A DNA stretch of 64,000 nucleotides from Agrocybe praecox. Its lineage: Eukaryota > Basidiomycota > Agaricomycetes > Agaricales > Agrocybaceae. Both the position numbers and the translations under genes were made by a program. Under the pieces are notes generated by a model. It did no database searches. It saw only the letters and a list, made by a program, of their open reading frames with translations, and was not told where the DNA came from. The DNA is taken from contig OZ024850.1 of NCBI GenBank assembly GCA_964017145.1, forward strand, positions 186,001-250,000, in the 5' to 3' direction. Shown here piece by piece: positions 9,933-20,970 of the stretch; position 1 is the first letter of the stretch, and every line of letters begins with the position of its first letter.

Positions 9933-12900
9933 TCACCCCCTCTCCAAGGCACATTTCCCACAATGTGCACATGTATGAGTAAGTTTAGAGGGTTTCAGAG
10001 GAGGAGGAGGTTCAGTAAAGTTAATTAAAGGTGAAAAAGAAAGTCTATCAAAAGTAAGAGCAGAAATCCTTCTGGGTGCAGCTGGATGCTTGGCATGGAA
10101 TTCTTTGATTGATTTGGCTGCCTTCTTCAAATGCTTAGCAGGTTCCCAACTGCTTTCCTCATTTGGATAATTCTTCCATTTAACCAAGTACTGCAGCTTA
10201 TTTCTGAATAATCTGCTATCCTTGATGTACTCAACTTCCCATTCAGGATTTTCTCCTTTAATGACAGGTGGAGGTCTAGAGAGAGGCTTTTTTCCAACAG
10301 TATCAGGATGGTAGGGCATAAGCTTAACTACATTGAACACTGGATGGATTTTCATGGTTTTAGGCAGTTGGAGCTCATAGGCATTTGAACCAACAACTTT
10401 GGTGATTTTGTATGGTCCATATCTCTTGTCATCCAATTTCTTGGAAGGCCTATCAGTCTTTAGATCCTTGCCATCTAGCCAAACCATGTCTCCAACCTTG
10501 TACTCAGTAGGAGCATCCCTGTTTCTATCATAGAATCTAGCCATGTCATCAGCAGCCTTTTTGAGTGCAGACTCTGCTTCTTTTCTGGCCTCTTCCATGT
10601 TTTTCACAAAGGTATCTACAGTGTCCATCTTGCTGTCTCTGAGAGGTTCTGTGCCCATCCTGGGATGTCTACCATTGTTGAGCATGAATGGTGTCTGTCT
10701 GGTAGAGGCCTGAACTCTGTTGTTGTAGGAAAATTCAGCCAAGGACAATCATTCTACCCAATCATCCTGTCTATGGTTTATGAAGAGCCTGAGATATTGT
10801 TCTACTTCTTGGTTGACTCTCTCAGTCTGACCATCAGTTTGAGGATGGTAGGCTGTAGATGAAGCAGTCTGAATACCCAGTATAGAGTTGAGCTCTTTCA
10901 TAAACTTGGAGACAAACTGAGGACCTCTATCACAGATGATTTTGATAGGTAGACCATGCAATTTCCAGACATAGTCCCTGTAGAGCTTAGCAGTACCTTC
11001 AGATGTGACCTCATCTGTGGTAGGTATAATGTGAATCATCTTGCTAAGCCTGTCTACAACTATCATAATGGCATTATACCCTTGACATTCAGGTAAGCCA
11101 GTGATAAAATCCACAGAAATAGTCTGCCAAACATCAGAGGGAATCTCAGTTGGAGTCAGGAAGCCAACAGGTTTAGCAGGGAATGTCTTAGTCCTATTAC
11201 ATCTGTCACATCCTCTGGTGTAGGCTGCAATATAATGGGACATCCCTGGCCACCAATAATTTCTAGAGACTAACTCTATTGTCTTCCATTTTCCTGGATG
11301 TCCAGCAATGTAGGCATCATGATGCAGTTCCACAATTTTCCTTCTAAGGTCTTTGTCTTTTGGAACATACACCTTTCCTCTGTAGAGAACAAGCCCTTGC
11401 TCCTCTGACCATTCCTGTCCATCTATCTTCTTGGTTGAAGACTTCTTCATCTCCTGTACTGCCTTGACCACTTTCTCATCAAAGTCCTTTGCTTCTCTAA
11501 TCTTCTTGAGAAGATCAGTCTCTGGACCAGCCAATGTGGTATGACCCTGTTTGAGAGCCTGGATCTTGAAGTAGGAAGGTTTGAGGAGAACTACATTTTC
11601 ATTATCATTCTCCCCCTTCTTATGGTCTGATCTCCTAGACAATGCATCTGGCTTTAAGGACTTTTTACCAGGCCTATGATGAAGAGAAAAATCAAATCTG
11701 GACAAAAAGAGTGACCATCTGGCCTGCCTTCTGGTTAACTTCTGGGCAGTCATAAAGTACTCTAGATTTTTATGGTCTGTCCAGATCTCAAAGGTATGTT
11801 GAGTCCCTTCAAGATAGTGTCTCCATTCATCTAGTGCTCTGATAATAGCCAGCATCTCTTTGTCATGGATCTCATAATTCCTTTCTACTTCAGAAAGAGA
11901 CTTAGACATAAAGGCTACAGGATGCCATTTCCCATCCAAACCTTCCTGAGACAACACAGCTCCAGTAGCATAATCAGAGCTATCTGCTTCAACTTTATAA
12001 GGTTTGTTGTCATCAGGGAAGATTAGAACAGGGGAGGATGTGACCTTAAGCTTTAGCTGGTCAAATGCTTCCTGATGTCTAAGTCCCCATCTCCAGACTG
12101 TTCCTTTCTTTGTCAATTCATGAAGTGGCTTGGCAGTGTCTGCAAAATCCTCTATGAACCTTCTGTAGAAGTTGACAAATCCCAAGAATGATTGAACATC
12201 CTTGACATTTTCAGGTTCAGGCCATTTGGAAACTCCCTCTACCTTGACAGGGTCCATTTCAATCTTGCCCTGTGAAATGATAAGTCCAAGATATTCAATC
12301 TTTTCCTTTTCAAATTCACATTTTTCTGCTTTAAGGTAGAGTTTGTTGTCTTCCAGGATTTGCAAGACCTTCTTGACTACTTCCCTATGATGTTCCAGAG
12401 TCTCAGTGAAGACCAATATGTCATCCATGTAGACAATGACCACATTGCCATCAATAAGCTCTATAAAGATGTCATTCATCATAGTTTGGAAAGTTGCAGG
12501 ACTGTTGGTTAAGCCAAAGAACATGACCAGTGGTTCAAACAGCCCTCTATTGGTTCTGAAGGCTGCCTTTCACTCATCCCCTTCCTTAACTCTAACATTG
12601 TTAAAGCCCCACCTGACATCCAGCTTGGTGAAATACTTGGCTTTGCTGAGTTTGGTAATGATGTCAGAGATGAGAGGTAAAGGGTAAGAGTTCTTAATGG
12701 TCATTTCATTTAGCTTCCTGTAGTCCTGGACCAGTCTAAGAGAGCCATCCTTCTTCTTAACAAAGAACACAGGGGATGCCATAGGTGACTTGGATGGTCT
12801 AATCCTACCAGACTTCAGATTCTCCTCTAAAAAAGCATCAAGCTCCTTTTGCTCATTGGGGGAAAGAGGATAAATCTTTGATCTGTAAGGCTCAGACCCA

Positions 12901-13840
12901 GGCTTTAGCTCAATAGCATGATCCCAAGGCTTTCTATCAGGTAGCCTATCAAAGGATTCCTTTGAAAAAACTCCTTTAAATTGATGATAGTGTTTGGGAA
13001 CAGCTTCTTCAAAGGTCTTCTTTGGGGATTCAGCCTGTTGGTGAGACTCTTCTGCTAATTTCTGGGACACAGTTGAGGTAGCATTGATAGACTGCTTCTG
13101 AGGGTGGAGATAAGAAATAAAAATCCTGTCTTCAGGCTCAATCTCAGAGTCAGAGTCAGGTGACTGATCTACAAGATCTACACCTTCATCATCAAACTGA
13201 AGGAGCTGTCTTCTCTGTACTGCAGCTATCCTCTGTCTCTTTCTCCTGGCTCTAATCACTTCCATGTGGCAGTCAGATGGACATCTAGTAAACTGAACAT
13301 CACCTGACTTCCAGTTGACATCAGGATTGTGTAGATAGAGCCAGGTATGTCCAATAATAGCAGTCTTGTCTCCCAAGTCACAAACAGCAAAGGTGGCCTT
13401 TTCTGTATGGTTCTTATACACCATAATCAAGTCTACTTCCTCATGAATAGAGCCACTTTTGTTGAGAGTACCATCAACATTGTAGACTGAAATGGCTCTA
13501 GGAAGTTTCCTTGTGTTGAGATTATGGTATTTTACAAAACCAGTGTCCAGAAAAAGACCAGTAGCTCCAGAGTCAAGCAAAGCATCTACAGACAGCCTTT
13601 TTCCTGTGTCCATTGTCTTGAGAATGACTGACAGATGGGTGGAGGCCTTTGGCTTATGTCCTAAGATGTATATCCTCTCAGGAGTAGAAGAAAGGGAAGA
13701 ATCAGAATTTGAGGACATGATTTCTGTATCAGATTGAGAAGAGGTGGGATTGACTTTATCATTTTCATCTTCTAATACATTAAATCTATTCCATTGGGAC
13801 ATGTCCTTCACCAATGGTGCCTCTAAAAATTCTTCTTCTG
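9933..13840 (-). pseudogene. Gypsy-1 inner pol polyprotein, two in-frame TGA codons
   Basis: Polyprotein of about 1,290 residues. It is in the -1 frame relative to gag and follows the gag stop. In order: aspartic protease (LLDSGATGLFLD), reverse transcriptase (RLVQDYRKLNE, FTKLDVRWGFNNVRV, then YMDDILVF), RNase H (KVEADSSDYATGAVLSQ), integrase zinc finger (HHDAYIAGHPGKW ... CDRCN), integrase core (SVDFITGLPE, ICDRGPQF, HPQTDGQTERVNQE) and chromodomain. All catalytic motifs look intact. The only breaks are TGA at 12570-12572, where the family has Trp in GDEWKAAF, and TGA at 10749-10751, where the outer copy has Trp in DDWVEWLSL. The first is shared with the outer copy and the second is private. 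It is either non-autonomous or dependent on readthrough. Confidence 0.9.
13823..13830 (-). promoter_or_regulatory. Candidate -1 frameshift site at gag stop
   Basis: On the minus strand gag reads AAT TTT TAG. A one-base slip of the Phe tRNA re-pairs perfectly on UUU and then reads TTA GAG GCA, the pol frame. The same context occurs in the outer copy (17773-17780) and in the distinct Gypsy-2 family (33766-33773). Confidence 0.5.
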
Positions 13841-14893
13841 TTCTTGTGATTGTCCTCCTTCTTCCTTGATGAGTTTCCCATAGAAGTCTTTCAACTCCTC
13901 ATGGTTCATGGCATTGATGTTGACTGAGGATCTGCAGTCAGCAGCCTTATGACCTTGTTTTCTGCATTTAAAGCAGATAAGTGGCCTGACTGACCTCCAT
14001 CCAGAGTCAACTTCCATGGGAATAACATCTGGTTGCTTTGCCTGAGCAACAAAACCTCTCTGACTGCTTGAAAAGGGAGAAGGACTGGGGGCTGCTGGCT
14101 TAGGCTGAGACTTAGGAGCCTTTGAGAAGGGAGAAGAGGTAGTAGAGGTAGACTTATTAAAGGCTTCCATCTGTCTCCACTGCCTGTCCAGCTTGGTAGC
14201 CCAAGAGATCCAGCCATTCAGAGTCTTAGGCATATCAGGGACATTGTAAACTTTTTCCCTGAGTGACCTGTTTAACCCAGTCTGAAACTTCTCAACCAAA
14301 GCAGCATCATTGTACCCAGTATCAGAGACCAATTCCCTAAAGCTAGCCACATATTCATCAGCAGTTTGACTCCCCTGCTTCAGAAGATTCATTCTATGCC
14401 TGGCTGTACTTGCAGGGTCTGGATCTCCAAATACCTCTCTGAATTCATGGACAAAGTCATCCCAAAGGCCCTCTTTGGAATAATCTCCATCCAGAATTTT
14501 AGTCTTGTCAAGTGCCCATTTCCCAGCAGTACCTTTTTTCATATAGGATAGAGCACAAACAACCCTTTGAAGGTCATCTGCAATTCCTTTCCCATAGAAA
14601 TATAATTTGAGTTGACTGAGAAAGGTTTCTGCTTTTGACATAGAGCCATCATATGGCTCAGGGGGGGAAACCTTGATTCCAGACTGTGAACCAAAGGTAA
14701 GGGGACCATGACTAGCAGAGGGAGGATGGACTTCTCTAGCAGCAGAGGAGAATGGTGATTGAGTGGTTGGAGGTGTGACTGACTGTTGCTGATGCTGCCT
14801 TAAGAGAGCCACCTCCTGGGTAAGGAGAGAGATTTGTTGAAGGAGCTCCTCCACAGAGGGGAGAGTAGTGGTAGGGGTAGTGGTAGTGTCCAT
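13823..14893 (-). CDS. gag: Gypsy-1 inner Gag
   Basis: 356 residues, starting MDTTTTPTTTLPSVEELLQQ. A short N-terminal heptad-like stretch (ISLLTQEVALLRQ) precedes the retrotransposon Gag capsid region (about residues 75-230; FLSQLKLYFYGKG, LVSDTGYNDAALVEKFQTGL). A Ser/Pro linker and one CX2CX4HX4C zinc knuckle (CFKCRKQGHKAADC) lie near the C-terminus. It assembles the virus-like particle and binds element RNA. The reading frame ends AAG AAT TTT TAG, and pol is read from the -1 frame across this point. The start is supported by the outer copy having the same ATG. Confidence 0.93.
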   Translation of the reverse strand: MDTTTTPTTTLPSVEELLQQISLLTQEVALLRQHQQQSVTPPTTQSPFSSAAREVHPPSASHGPLTFGSQSGIKVSPPEPYDGSMSKAETFLSQLKLYFYGKGIADDLQRVVCALSYMKKGTAGKWALDKTKILDGDYSKEGLWDDFVHEFREVFGDPDPASTARHRMNLLKQGSQTADEYVASFRELVSDTGYNDAALVEKFQTGLNRSLREKVYNVPDMPKTLNGWISWATKLDRQWRQMEAFNKSTSTTSSPFSKAPKSQPKPAAPSPSPFSSSQRGFVAQAKQPDVIPMEVDSGWRSVRPLICFKCRKQGHKAADCRSSVNINAMNHEELKDFYGKLIKEEGGQSQEQKKNF

Positions 14894-15420
14894 CTTGGTG
14901 CAGATAAAGTAGAGACTCTCTGGTGTGTGTGTGGGAGAAGCTATCTACAAAAAGTGCCCTTGAGACTATACTAAGTAACTAAGAAAAACTATATACTGGA
15001 TACCCAGTTGTCACCCCAGACACAGTGGGTCTAAACCTAGGATCACAGGATTGACTACCTGGTATTTTCCTAGACCACCAAAGACAGAAACAGTTGGCCT
15101 GAATCTGCCCCAACAGTTGGTATCCCTATCTACAAATTCACACACAACACACAGCAGAGAGTGAGAAATCCAGTAGAAAGAGATATGTCTTGAGGGGATG
15201 TTGAAATTGGGGAGAGAGAAATGATGTAGAAGATTGGGAGAATGTTGGAGGTTGAAGGGTTGGTAGTGATAAAAGGGATGATATATGTGGTGAGAGGATG
15301 TGAGAGGAAATAGTAGAAAGAGAGATGAATAAATTGGTGTAGATAAGTGTAGGTTGATGTGGGTAAGAGTGAGATGATGGATAGTGAGTGGTGGAGTTGT
15401 CTGAGAGAGCTTCAATCTTC
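14894..15420 (-). other. Gypsy-1 inner 5' leader (untranslated)
   Basis: Region between 5' LTR and gag. The bases directly after the LTR on the minus strand read GAAGATTGAAGCTCTCTC, the place of the primer binding site; I could not match it to a tRNA. A 134-codon open frame (15011-15415) is poorly conserved with the outer copy's leader and is not called as a gene. Confidence 0.6.
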
Positions 15421-15927
15421 TGTCAGGGCAACACTAAGATCAGTGTGACAAGGCCACCAACAAAGACAAAGCAAGAGAGAAGAGAGAGAAGAGAGAGAGG
15501 AAGAGAGAGAGATAGAGAGACACTCAATGATTCTAAGAGATCACACCAATGATAGTGGATATCCTAAGAGATTGAAGCTGGGGCTACATCTACTTACATG
15601 TCCAGTATATATACTCTACAGCTATTCTAGAATATTCCTACATTACATCATGAAACACAAGGATGAGTAAGACAATGACATCATAAAGGAGTGGTGAATA
15701 AGACAATGACATCATGAAACAAGGAGAAGAATGATGTGGAGCAATTGAGGCAGTGCTCATGGGAAATAAAGATGATAAGTATCTAATCAAGGATCTAAGT
15801 GATAATCAAGGAGATAATCAAGAAGATAATCAAAGATGTAAAAGAGATAAGATATCTACATAATTAAGAAAGGGAAAAATGCGAAATAAATATATAAAAA
15901 TAGAGGAAAATAGGGGAAACCCTGACA
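15421..15927 (-). repeat. 5' LTR of Gypsy-1 inner element
   Basis: 507 bp, identical by eye to 9426-9932. It is followed by the target duplication CTGAG. Confidence 0.95.
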
Positions 15928-17790
15928 CTGAGCTATCTGCTTCAACTTTATAGGGCTTATTATCATCAGGAAAAACCAAAACAGGGGAGGATGTGACCTT
16001 AAGCTTTAACTGATCAAAGGCTTCCTGATGTCTAAGTCCCCATCTCCAGACTGTTCCCTTCTTTGTCAATTCATGAAGTGGCTTGGCAATGTCTGCAAAA
16101 TCTTCTATGAACCTTCTGTAGAAGTTAACAAATCCCAAGAATGATTGAACATCCTTGATATTTTCAGGTTCAGGCCATTTAGAGACTCCCTCTACCTTGA
16201 CAGGATCCATTTCAATCTTGCCTTGTGAAATGATAAGTCCAAGATATTCAATCTTTTCCTTTTCAAATTCACATTTTTCTGCTTTGAGGTAGAGTTTGTT
16301 CTCTTCTAAGATTTGCAGAACCTTCTTGACTACTTCTCTATGATGTTCAAGAGTCTCAGTGAAGACCAATATGTCATCCATGTAGACAATGACCACATTG
16401 CCATCAATAAGCTCTATGAAAATGTCATTCATCATAGTTTGAAAGGTTGCAGGACTATTGGTTAAGCCAAAGAACATGACCAGTGGTTCAAACAGCCCTC
16501 TATTGGTTCTGAAGGCTGCCTTTCACTCATCTCCTTCCTTAACTCTGACATTATTAAAGCCCCATCTGACATCCAGCTTGGTGAAATACTTGGCTTTGCT
16601 GAGTTTGGTAATAATGTCAGAAATGAGAGGTAGAGGGTAGGAGTTTTTGATAGTCATTTCATTTAGCTTTCTATAGTCCTGTACTAGTCTAAGAGAGCCA
16701 TCCTTCTTCTTGACCAAGAAAACAGGGGATGCCATAGGTGACTTGGAAGGTCTAATTCTGCCAGATTTCAGATTTTCCTCTAGAAAGGCATCAAGCTCCT
16801 TCTGTTCTTTAGGTGAAAGAGGATAAATCTTTGATCTATAGGGCTCAGAACCAGGCTTTAACTCAATAGCATGATCCCAAGGCTTTCTATCTGGTAGCCT
16901 GTCAAAAGATTCCTTTGAGAATACCCCTTTGAATTGATGATAGTGCTTGGGGACAGCTTCTTCAAAGGATTTCTTTGGGGAATCAGCTTTCTGGTGAGAT
17001 TCTTCTGCCAGTTTTTGGGACACAGTGGAAGTAGCATTAATAGACTGCCTTTGAGGATGTAGACAAGAAATAAAAATCCTATCCTCAAGCTCAATCTCAG
17101 AGTCAGAGTCAGGTGACTGATCTACAAGATCTACACCTTCATCATCAAACTCAGGAAGCTGTCTTCTTTGTATTGCAGCTATTCTCTGTCTCTTCCTCCT
17201 GGCTCTTATAACCTCCATGTGGCAGCCAGGTGGACATCTAGTGAATTGGATATCCCCTGACTTCCAGTCAACATCTGGGTTATGTAGATAGAGCCAGGTG
17301 TGTCCAATAATAGCAGTCTTATCTCCCAAGTCACAAACAGCAAAGGTAGCCTTTTCTGTATGGTTCTTGTAGATCATAAGTAAGTCAACTTCGTCATGAA
17401 TAGAACCACTCTTATTTAGAGTACCATCTACATTGTAGACAGGAATGGCTCTGGGGAGTTTCCTTGTGTTGAGATTATGATACTTTACAAAACCAGTATC
17501 CAGAAAAAGGCCAGTAGCTCCAGAATCAAGTAAAGCATTCACAGAAAGCCTTTTTCCTGTATCCATTGTCTTCAGAATGACTGACAAATGGGTAGAGGCT
17601 TTAGGCCTGTGACCCAAGATGTAGATCCTTTCAGGGGTAGAAGAAAGAGAAGGTGAATCAGAGGACATGATTTCTGTATCAGAATTTGAAGAGGAGGGAT
17701 TGAGTTTATTGCTTTCATCTTCTAATACATTAAATCTATTCCATTGGGACATGTCTTTCACCAATGGTGCCTCTAAAAATTCTTTTGGGT
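15928..17790 (-). pseudogene. Gypsy-1 outer pol, 5' half: protease and reverse transcriptase
   Basis: Contains protease (LLDSGATGLFLD), the N-terminal reverse transcriptase (RLVQDYRKLNE; FTKLDVRWGFNNV), a TGA at 16523-16525 replacing Trp of GDEWKAAF, then YMDDILVF and the start of RNase H (KVEADSS). It stops where the inner element inserted. Joined across that insertion to 9425 the frame continues as DSSDYATGAVL. The TGA is at exactly the same codon as in the inner copy. Confidence 0.92.
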
Positions 17791-18864
17791 ACCTTCTTTC
17801 TTTTCTTCCCCATCCTGAATAATCTTGGTGAAATGTTCCACCAGTTCCTCATGGTTCATGGCATTGATGTTAACTGAAGATCTGCAGTCAGCTGCCTTGT
17901 GACCCTGCCTTCTGCATTTAAAGCAGATGAGAGGCCTTACTGACTTCCATCCTGAATCAACTTCCATGGGAACTACATCTTGTTGCCTTGCTTGAGCAAC
18001 ATTACTCCTCTGGCTGCTAGTTGAGAAAGGAGAGGGGCTGGAAATATTGGACTTGGACTGAGGCTTTTGAGAGTTAGATGAGGAGGGTGCTTTAGAAAAT
18101 GGAGAAGAGGAAGAGGAAGTAGATTTGTTGAAGGCTTCCATCTGTCTCCATTGTCTGTCCAGCTTGGTAGCCCAAGAAATCCAGCCACTCAGAGATCTGG
18201 GCATCTCAGGTACATTATAGACCCTTTCCCTGAGAGATCTGTTAAGCCCAGTCTGAAATTTCTCTACCAGTGCAGCATCATTGTACCCAGTGTCTGAGAC
18301 CAACTCCCTGAAGCTAGCCACATACTCATCAGCAGTCTGACTTCCCTGCTTGAGCAAATTCATTTTGTGTCTAGCTGTGCTAGCAGGGTCTGGATCTCCA
18401 AAGACTTTCCTGAATTCATAGACAAAATCATCCCAAAGACCTTCTTTGGAATAATCTCCATCTAGAATTTTGGTTTTATCAAGTGCCCATTTCCCAGCAG
18501 TACCTCCTTTCATGTAGGATAGAGCACAAACAACCTTTTGAAGGTCATCTGTAATGCCCTTTCCATAGAAATATAACTTTAGTTGGCTGAGAAAGGTTTC
18601 TGCTTTCTGCATTGAACCATCAAATGGTTCAGGAGGGGAAACTTTGATTCCAGACTGTGAACCAAAGGTAAAGGGACCATGACTGGCAGGGGGAGGATGG
18701 ACTTCTCTAGCAGCAGAGGAGAATGGTGATTGAGTAGTTGGAGGTGTGACTGACTGTTGCTGCTGCTGCCTTAAGAGAGCCACCTCCTAGGTAAGGAGTG
18801 AGATTTGTTGAAGGAGCTCCTCCACAGAGGGGAGAGTAGTGGTAGGGGTAGTGGTAGTGTCCAT
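17773..18864 (-). pseudogene. gag: Gypsy-1 outer Gag with early nonsense codon
   Basis: Same Gag family as 13823-14893, with the capsid region and zinc knuckle CFKCRRQGHKAADC. The inferred start is ATG at 18864, as in the inner copy. Codon 26 is TAG (18787-18789) where the inner copy has CAG (Gln), a C-to-T change. The remaining 336 codons are open. It ends AAG AAT TTT TAG with pol in the -1 frame, exactly as in the inner element. Confidence 0.9.
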
Positions 18865-19371
18865 CTTGGTGCAGATAAAGTAGAGGCTCTCTGGTGTGTG
18901 TGTGGGAGAAGCTATCTACAAAAAGTGCCCTTGAGACTATACTAAGTAACTAAAAAAAGACTATGTAATGGATACCCAGTTGTCACCCCAAACACAGTGG
19001 GTCTAAACCTAGGATCACAGGATTGACTACCTGGTATTTTCCTAGACCACCAAAGACAGAAACAGTTGGCCTGATTCTGCCCCAACAGTTGGTATCCCTA
19101 TCTACAAGTTCACACACAACACACAGCAGAGAGTGAGAAATCCAGTAGAAAGAGAGGTGTCTTGAGGAGATGTTGAAATTGTGGAGGGAGAAATGATGTA
19201 GAAGACTGGGAGGATATTGGAGGTTGAAGGGTTGATGATGATGAGAAAAATGATATATGTGGTAAGGGGATGTGTGGCAAATGTTGGAAAGAGAGATGAA
19301 TAGATTGGTGTAGATAAATGTGAGATGATGGATAGTGAGTGGTGGGGTTGTCTGAGATAGCTTCAATCTTC
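18865..19371 (-). other. Gypsy-1 outer 5' leader
   Basis: Leader homologous to 14894-15420 but with an internal deletion relative to it. The segment around 18983-19120 (CCCAACAGTTGGTATCCC) is the best conserved part. No gene is called. Confidence 0.6.
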
Positions 19372-19829
19372 TGTCAGGGCAACACTAAGATCAGTGTGAC
19401 AAGGCCACCAACAAAGGCAAAGCAAGAGAGAGAGAGAGAGAGAGAGATGAAAAGAGAGAGAGACACTCAATGGTTCTAAGAGATCACACCAATGATAGTG
19501 GATATCCTAAGAGATTGAAGCTGGGGCTACAGCTACATACATGTCCAGTATATATACCCTACAGCTATTCTAGAATATTCCTCCATGACATCATAAAAAG
19601 GAATGATGAATAAGGCAATGACATCATAAAGAAAGTAAAAGAATGATGTGGAATGATGGAGAATGGATGAGGCTATGCTCATGGGAAATTAAAAGTGATA
19701 AGTATCTAATCAAATGATAATCAAGAGATAATCAAAGATATGAAACAGATAAGATATCTACACATCTACAAAAGGGAAAAATGCAAAATAAATATAGAAA
19801 AATAAGGAAAAATAGGAGAAACCCTGACA
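19372..19829 (-). repeat. 5' LTR of Gypsy-1 outer element
   Basis: 458-bp partner of 6922-7378, ending at the target duplication TTAGC. Confidence 0.94.
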
Positions 19830-20257
19830 TTAGCGTTCCTAGGAACGTTGGCAGTAGTTTACATGTACTTTCATATGGTGGGAACTTTCCATTTCCATAT
19901 TAGGTAGATGTGGACGCATCGTGCACTGTGTAATAATAAGTGGCTATAGCGCCGTTAAGCTTATTATTAGCAGGCTCTAGCTTACATTCCTGATGGCTGA
20001 ATATTATCCTAGGAGCCTTCGATCCTGCTGCATCGCTGTTAAAGCGTTCCACGCATTTCCTAGGAACTATTATAACTAACTCTAGCATTCGTAAGGTTTG
20101 TCCTAGGGTTCGTAGAATGGTTTCCCCTAGCCAAACATGTAGCTATCCTCGCTCTGTAATTATGTAGACTTAATAATAAATGTGTTTATTATGCCGAAAA
20201 TTAAGTAGGATAGATACTTGGTTAAAGTTCAGTCACAGCCGAACACCGGTCGTATCA
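19830..20257 (-). mobile_element. LTR-like 1.7-kb repeat, copy 1, 5' portion
   Basis: Continuation of 5658-6921 after the outer Gypsy insertion. On the minus strand it begins TGATACGACCGGTGTTCGG, the shared start of all three copies, next to the target duplication ACGC (20258-20261). Confidence 0.88.
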
Positions 20258-20970
20258 ACGCTTCCATGACCCTCCTAGTAGCTTTGATGACCATACCGGA
20301 GGAGCACCCAGCCCACTGTGCAACTGACTCGACCGACGCACTGTTCCCAAAATGGCCAAAACGATACAGCGCAATAGCAAGCTGGTGCTCAGCAGACATC
20401 TGCTCACAAGGTCCATCACTTCGGAACACTGGCAGATAGTCAATTTTGGAAAGAAGTGATTCGAAGGTCTCTGGAAGGACATGGAGGTTTCGTCAGAATC
20501 TCTTTGGATCTTCGTCTTTGTAGGCCAGAAGGACAAGGTCAAGTTGCGAGACCTTGCAAACTTTGTTGCCAGGGAAAAGGACACGGGTGTTTTCGAGAAA
20601 ATGTATGCGTTCACGCACAGCGCGTAAACGGTTAAAATATGTGGTGACTGTTGCCGTGGGATTCTGAAGCCAAGCTGGACTGGAATGAGGTTGAGCATGA
20701 CAAGACAGATGAAAGCAAAGAGGAGTCGTTGTCGTTGTCGTCCACATCAACAATGGTGGCTCGTCGATGGACAAGGGGTGGTGGTGGGTTTGGAGTATAT
20801 GGTGGTCCGTTGTCGGAGAGCCCAGAGTCTGAGCTGTCATCTACCTCGGGCTCGGAGTTTGATGTGGATGATGACCAGACTTTTTTTAGACGGCGTCGAA
20901 GTTCCTGCAGTCATTTGGCATACGCAAATGCTCCTCGAAGCAGTCGTTGCCGTGGTGGGAGGTCAGGCAT
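20258..20970 (-). pseudogene. PIF/Harbinger DDE transposase, N-terminal part
   Basis: 5' part of the transposase whose catalytic half is at 4747-5657. It reads from an ATG at 20970 (MPDLPPRQRLLRGAFAYAK) through an acidic, Pro-rich stretch to LLAYKDEDPKRF, RNLHVLPETFESLLSKI and the helix-turn-helix-like block LAIALYRFGHFGNSASVE ... VAQWAGCSSGMVIKATRRVM. That block is typical of the region before the DDE domain. TGA codons at 20911-20913 and 20493-20495 both replace expected Arg (CGA to TGA). There is a frame change near 20,640. Removing the insertion plus one target duplication joins the two halves in frame. No promoter or TIR could be defined. Confidence 0.82.

Larger units (their letters stand above)
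9426..15927 (-). mobile_element. Gypsy-1 inner element (6.5-kb chromovirus), very young
   Basis: Full-length element with two 507-bp LTRs (9426-9932 and 15421-15927) that I read as identical throughout. The 5-bp target duplication is CTGAG (9421-9425 and 15928-15932). It inserted into the RNase H region of the outer element in the same orientation. Gene order on the minus strand is leader, gag, pol. Confidence 0.96.
6922..19829 (-). mobile_element. Gypsy-1 outer element (chromovirus), interrupted
   Basis: Complete LTR retrotransposon on the minus strand, bounded by LTRs at 6922-7378 and 19372-19829 and a 5-bp target duplication TTAGC (6917-6921 and 19830-19834). It sits in LTR-like copy 1. 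Its pol gene is split at 9425/15928 by the inner Gypsy-1 element. By eye the two LTRs differ at about five substitutions and one indel in 457 bp. Confidence 0.95.

Noticed and set aside
15011..15415. 134-codon frame in the Gypsy-1 leader
   Set aside because: The corresponding leader of the outer copy has indels that change the sequence, and no motif is present; treated as untranslated leader.
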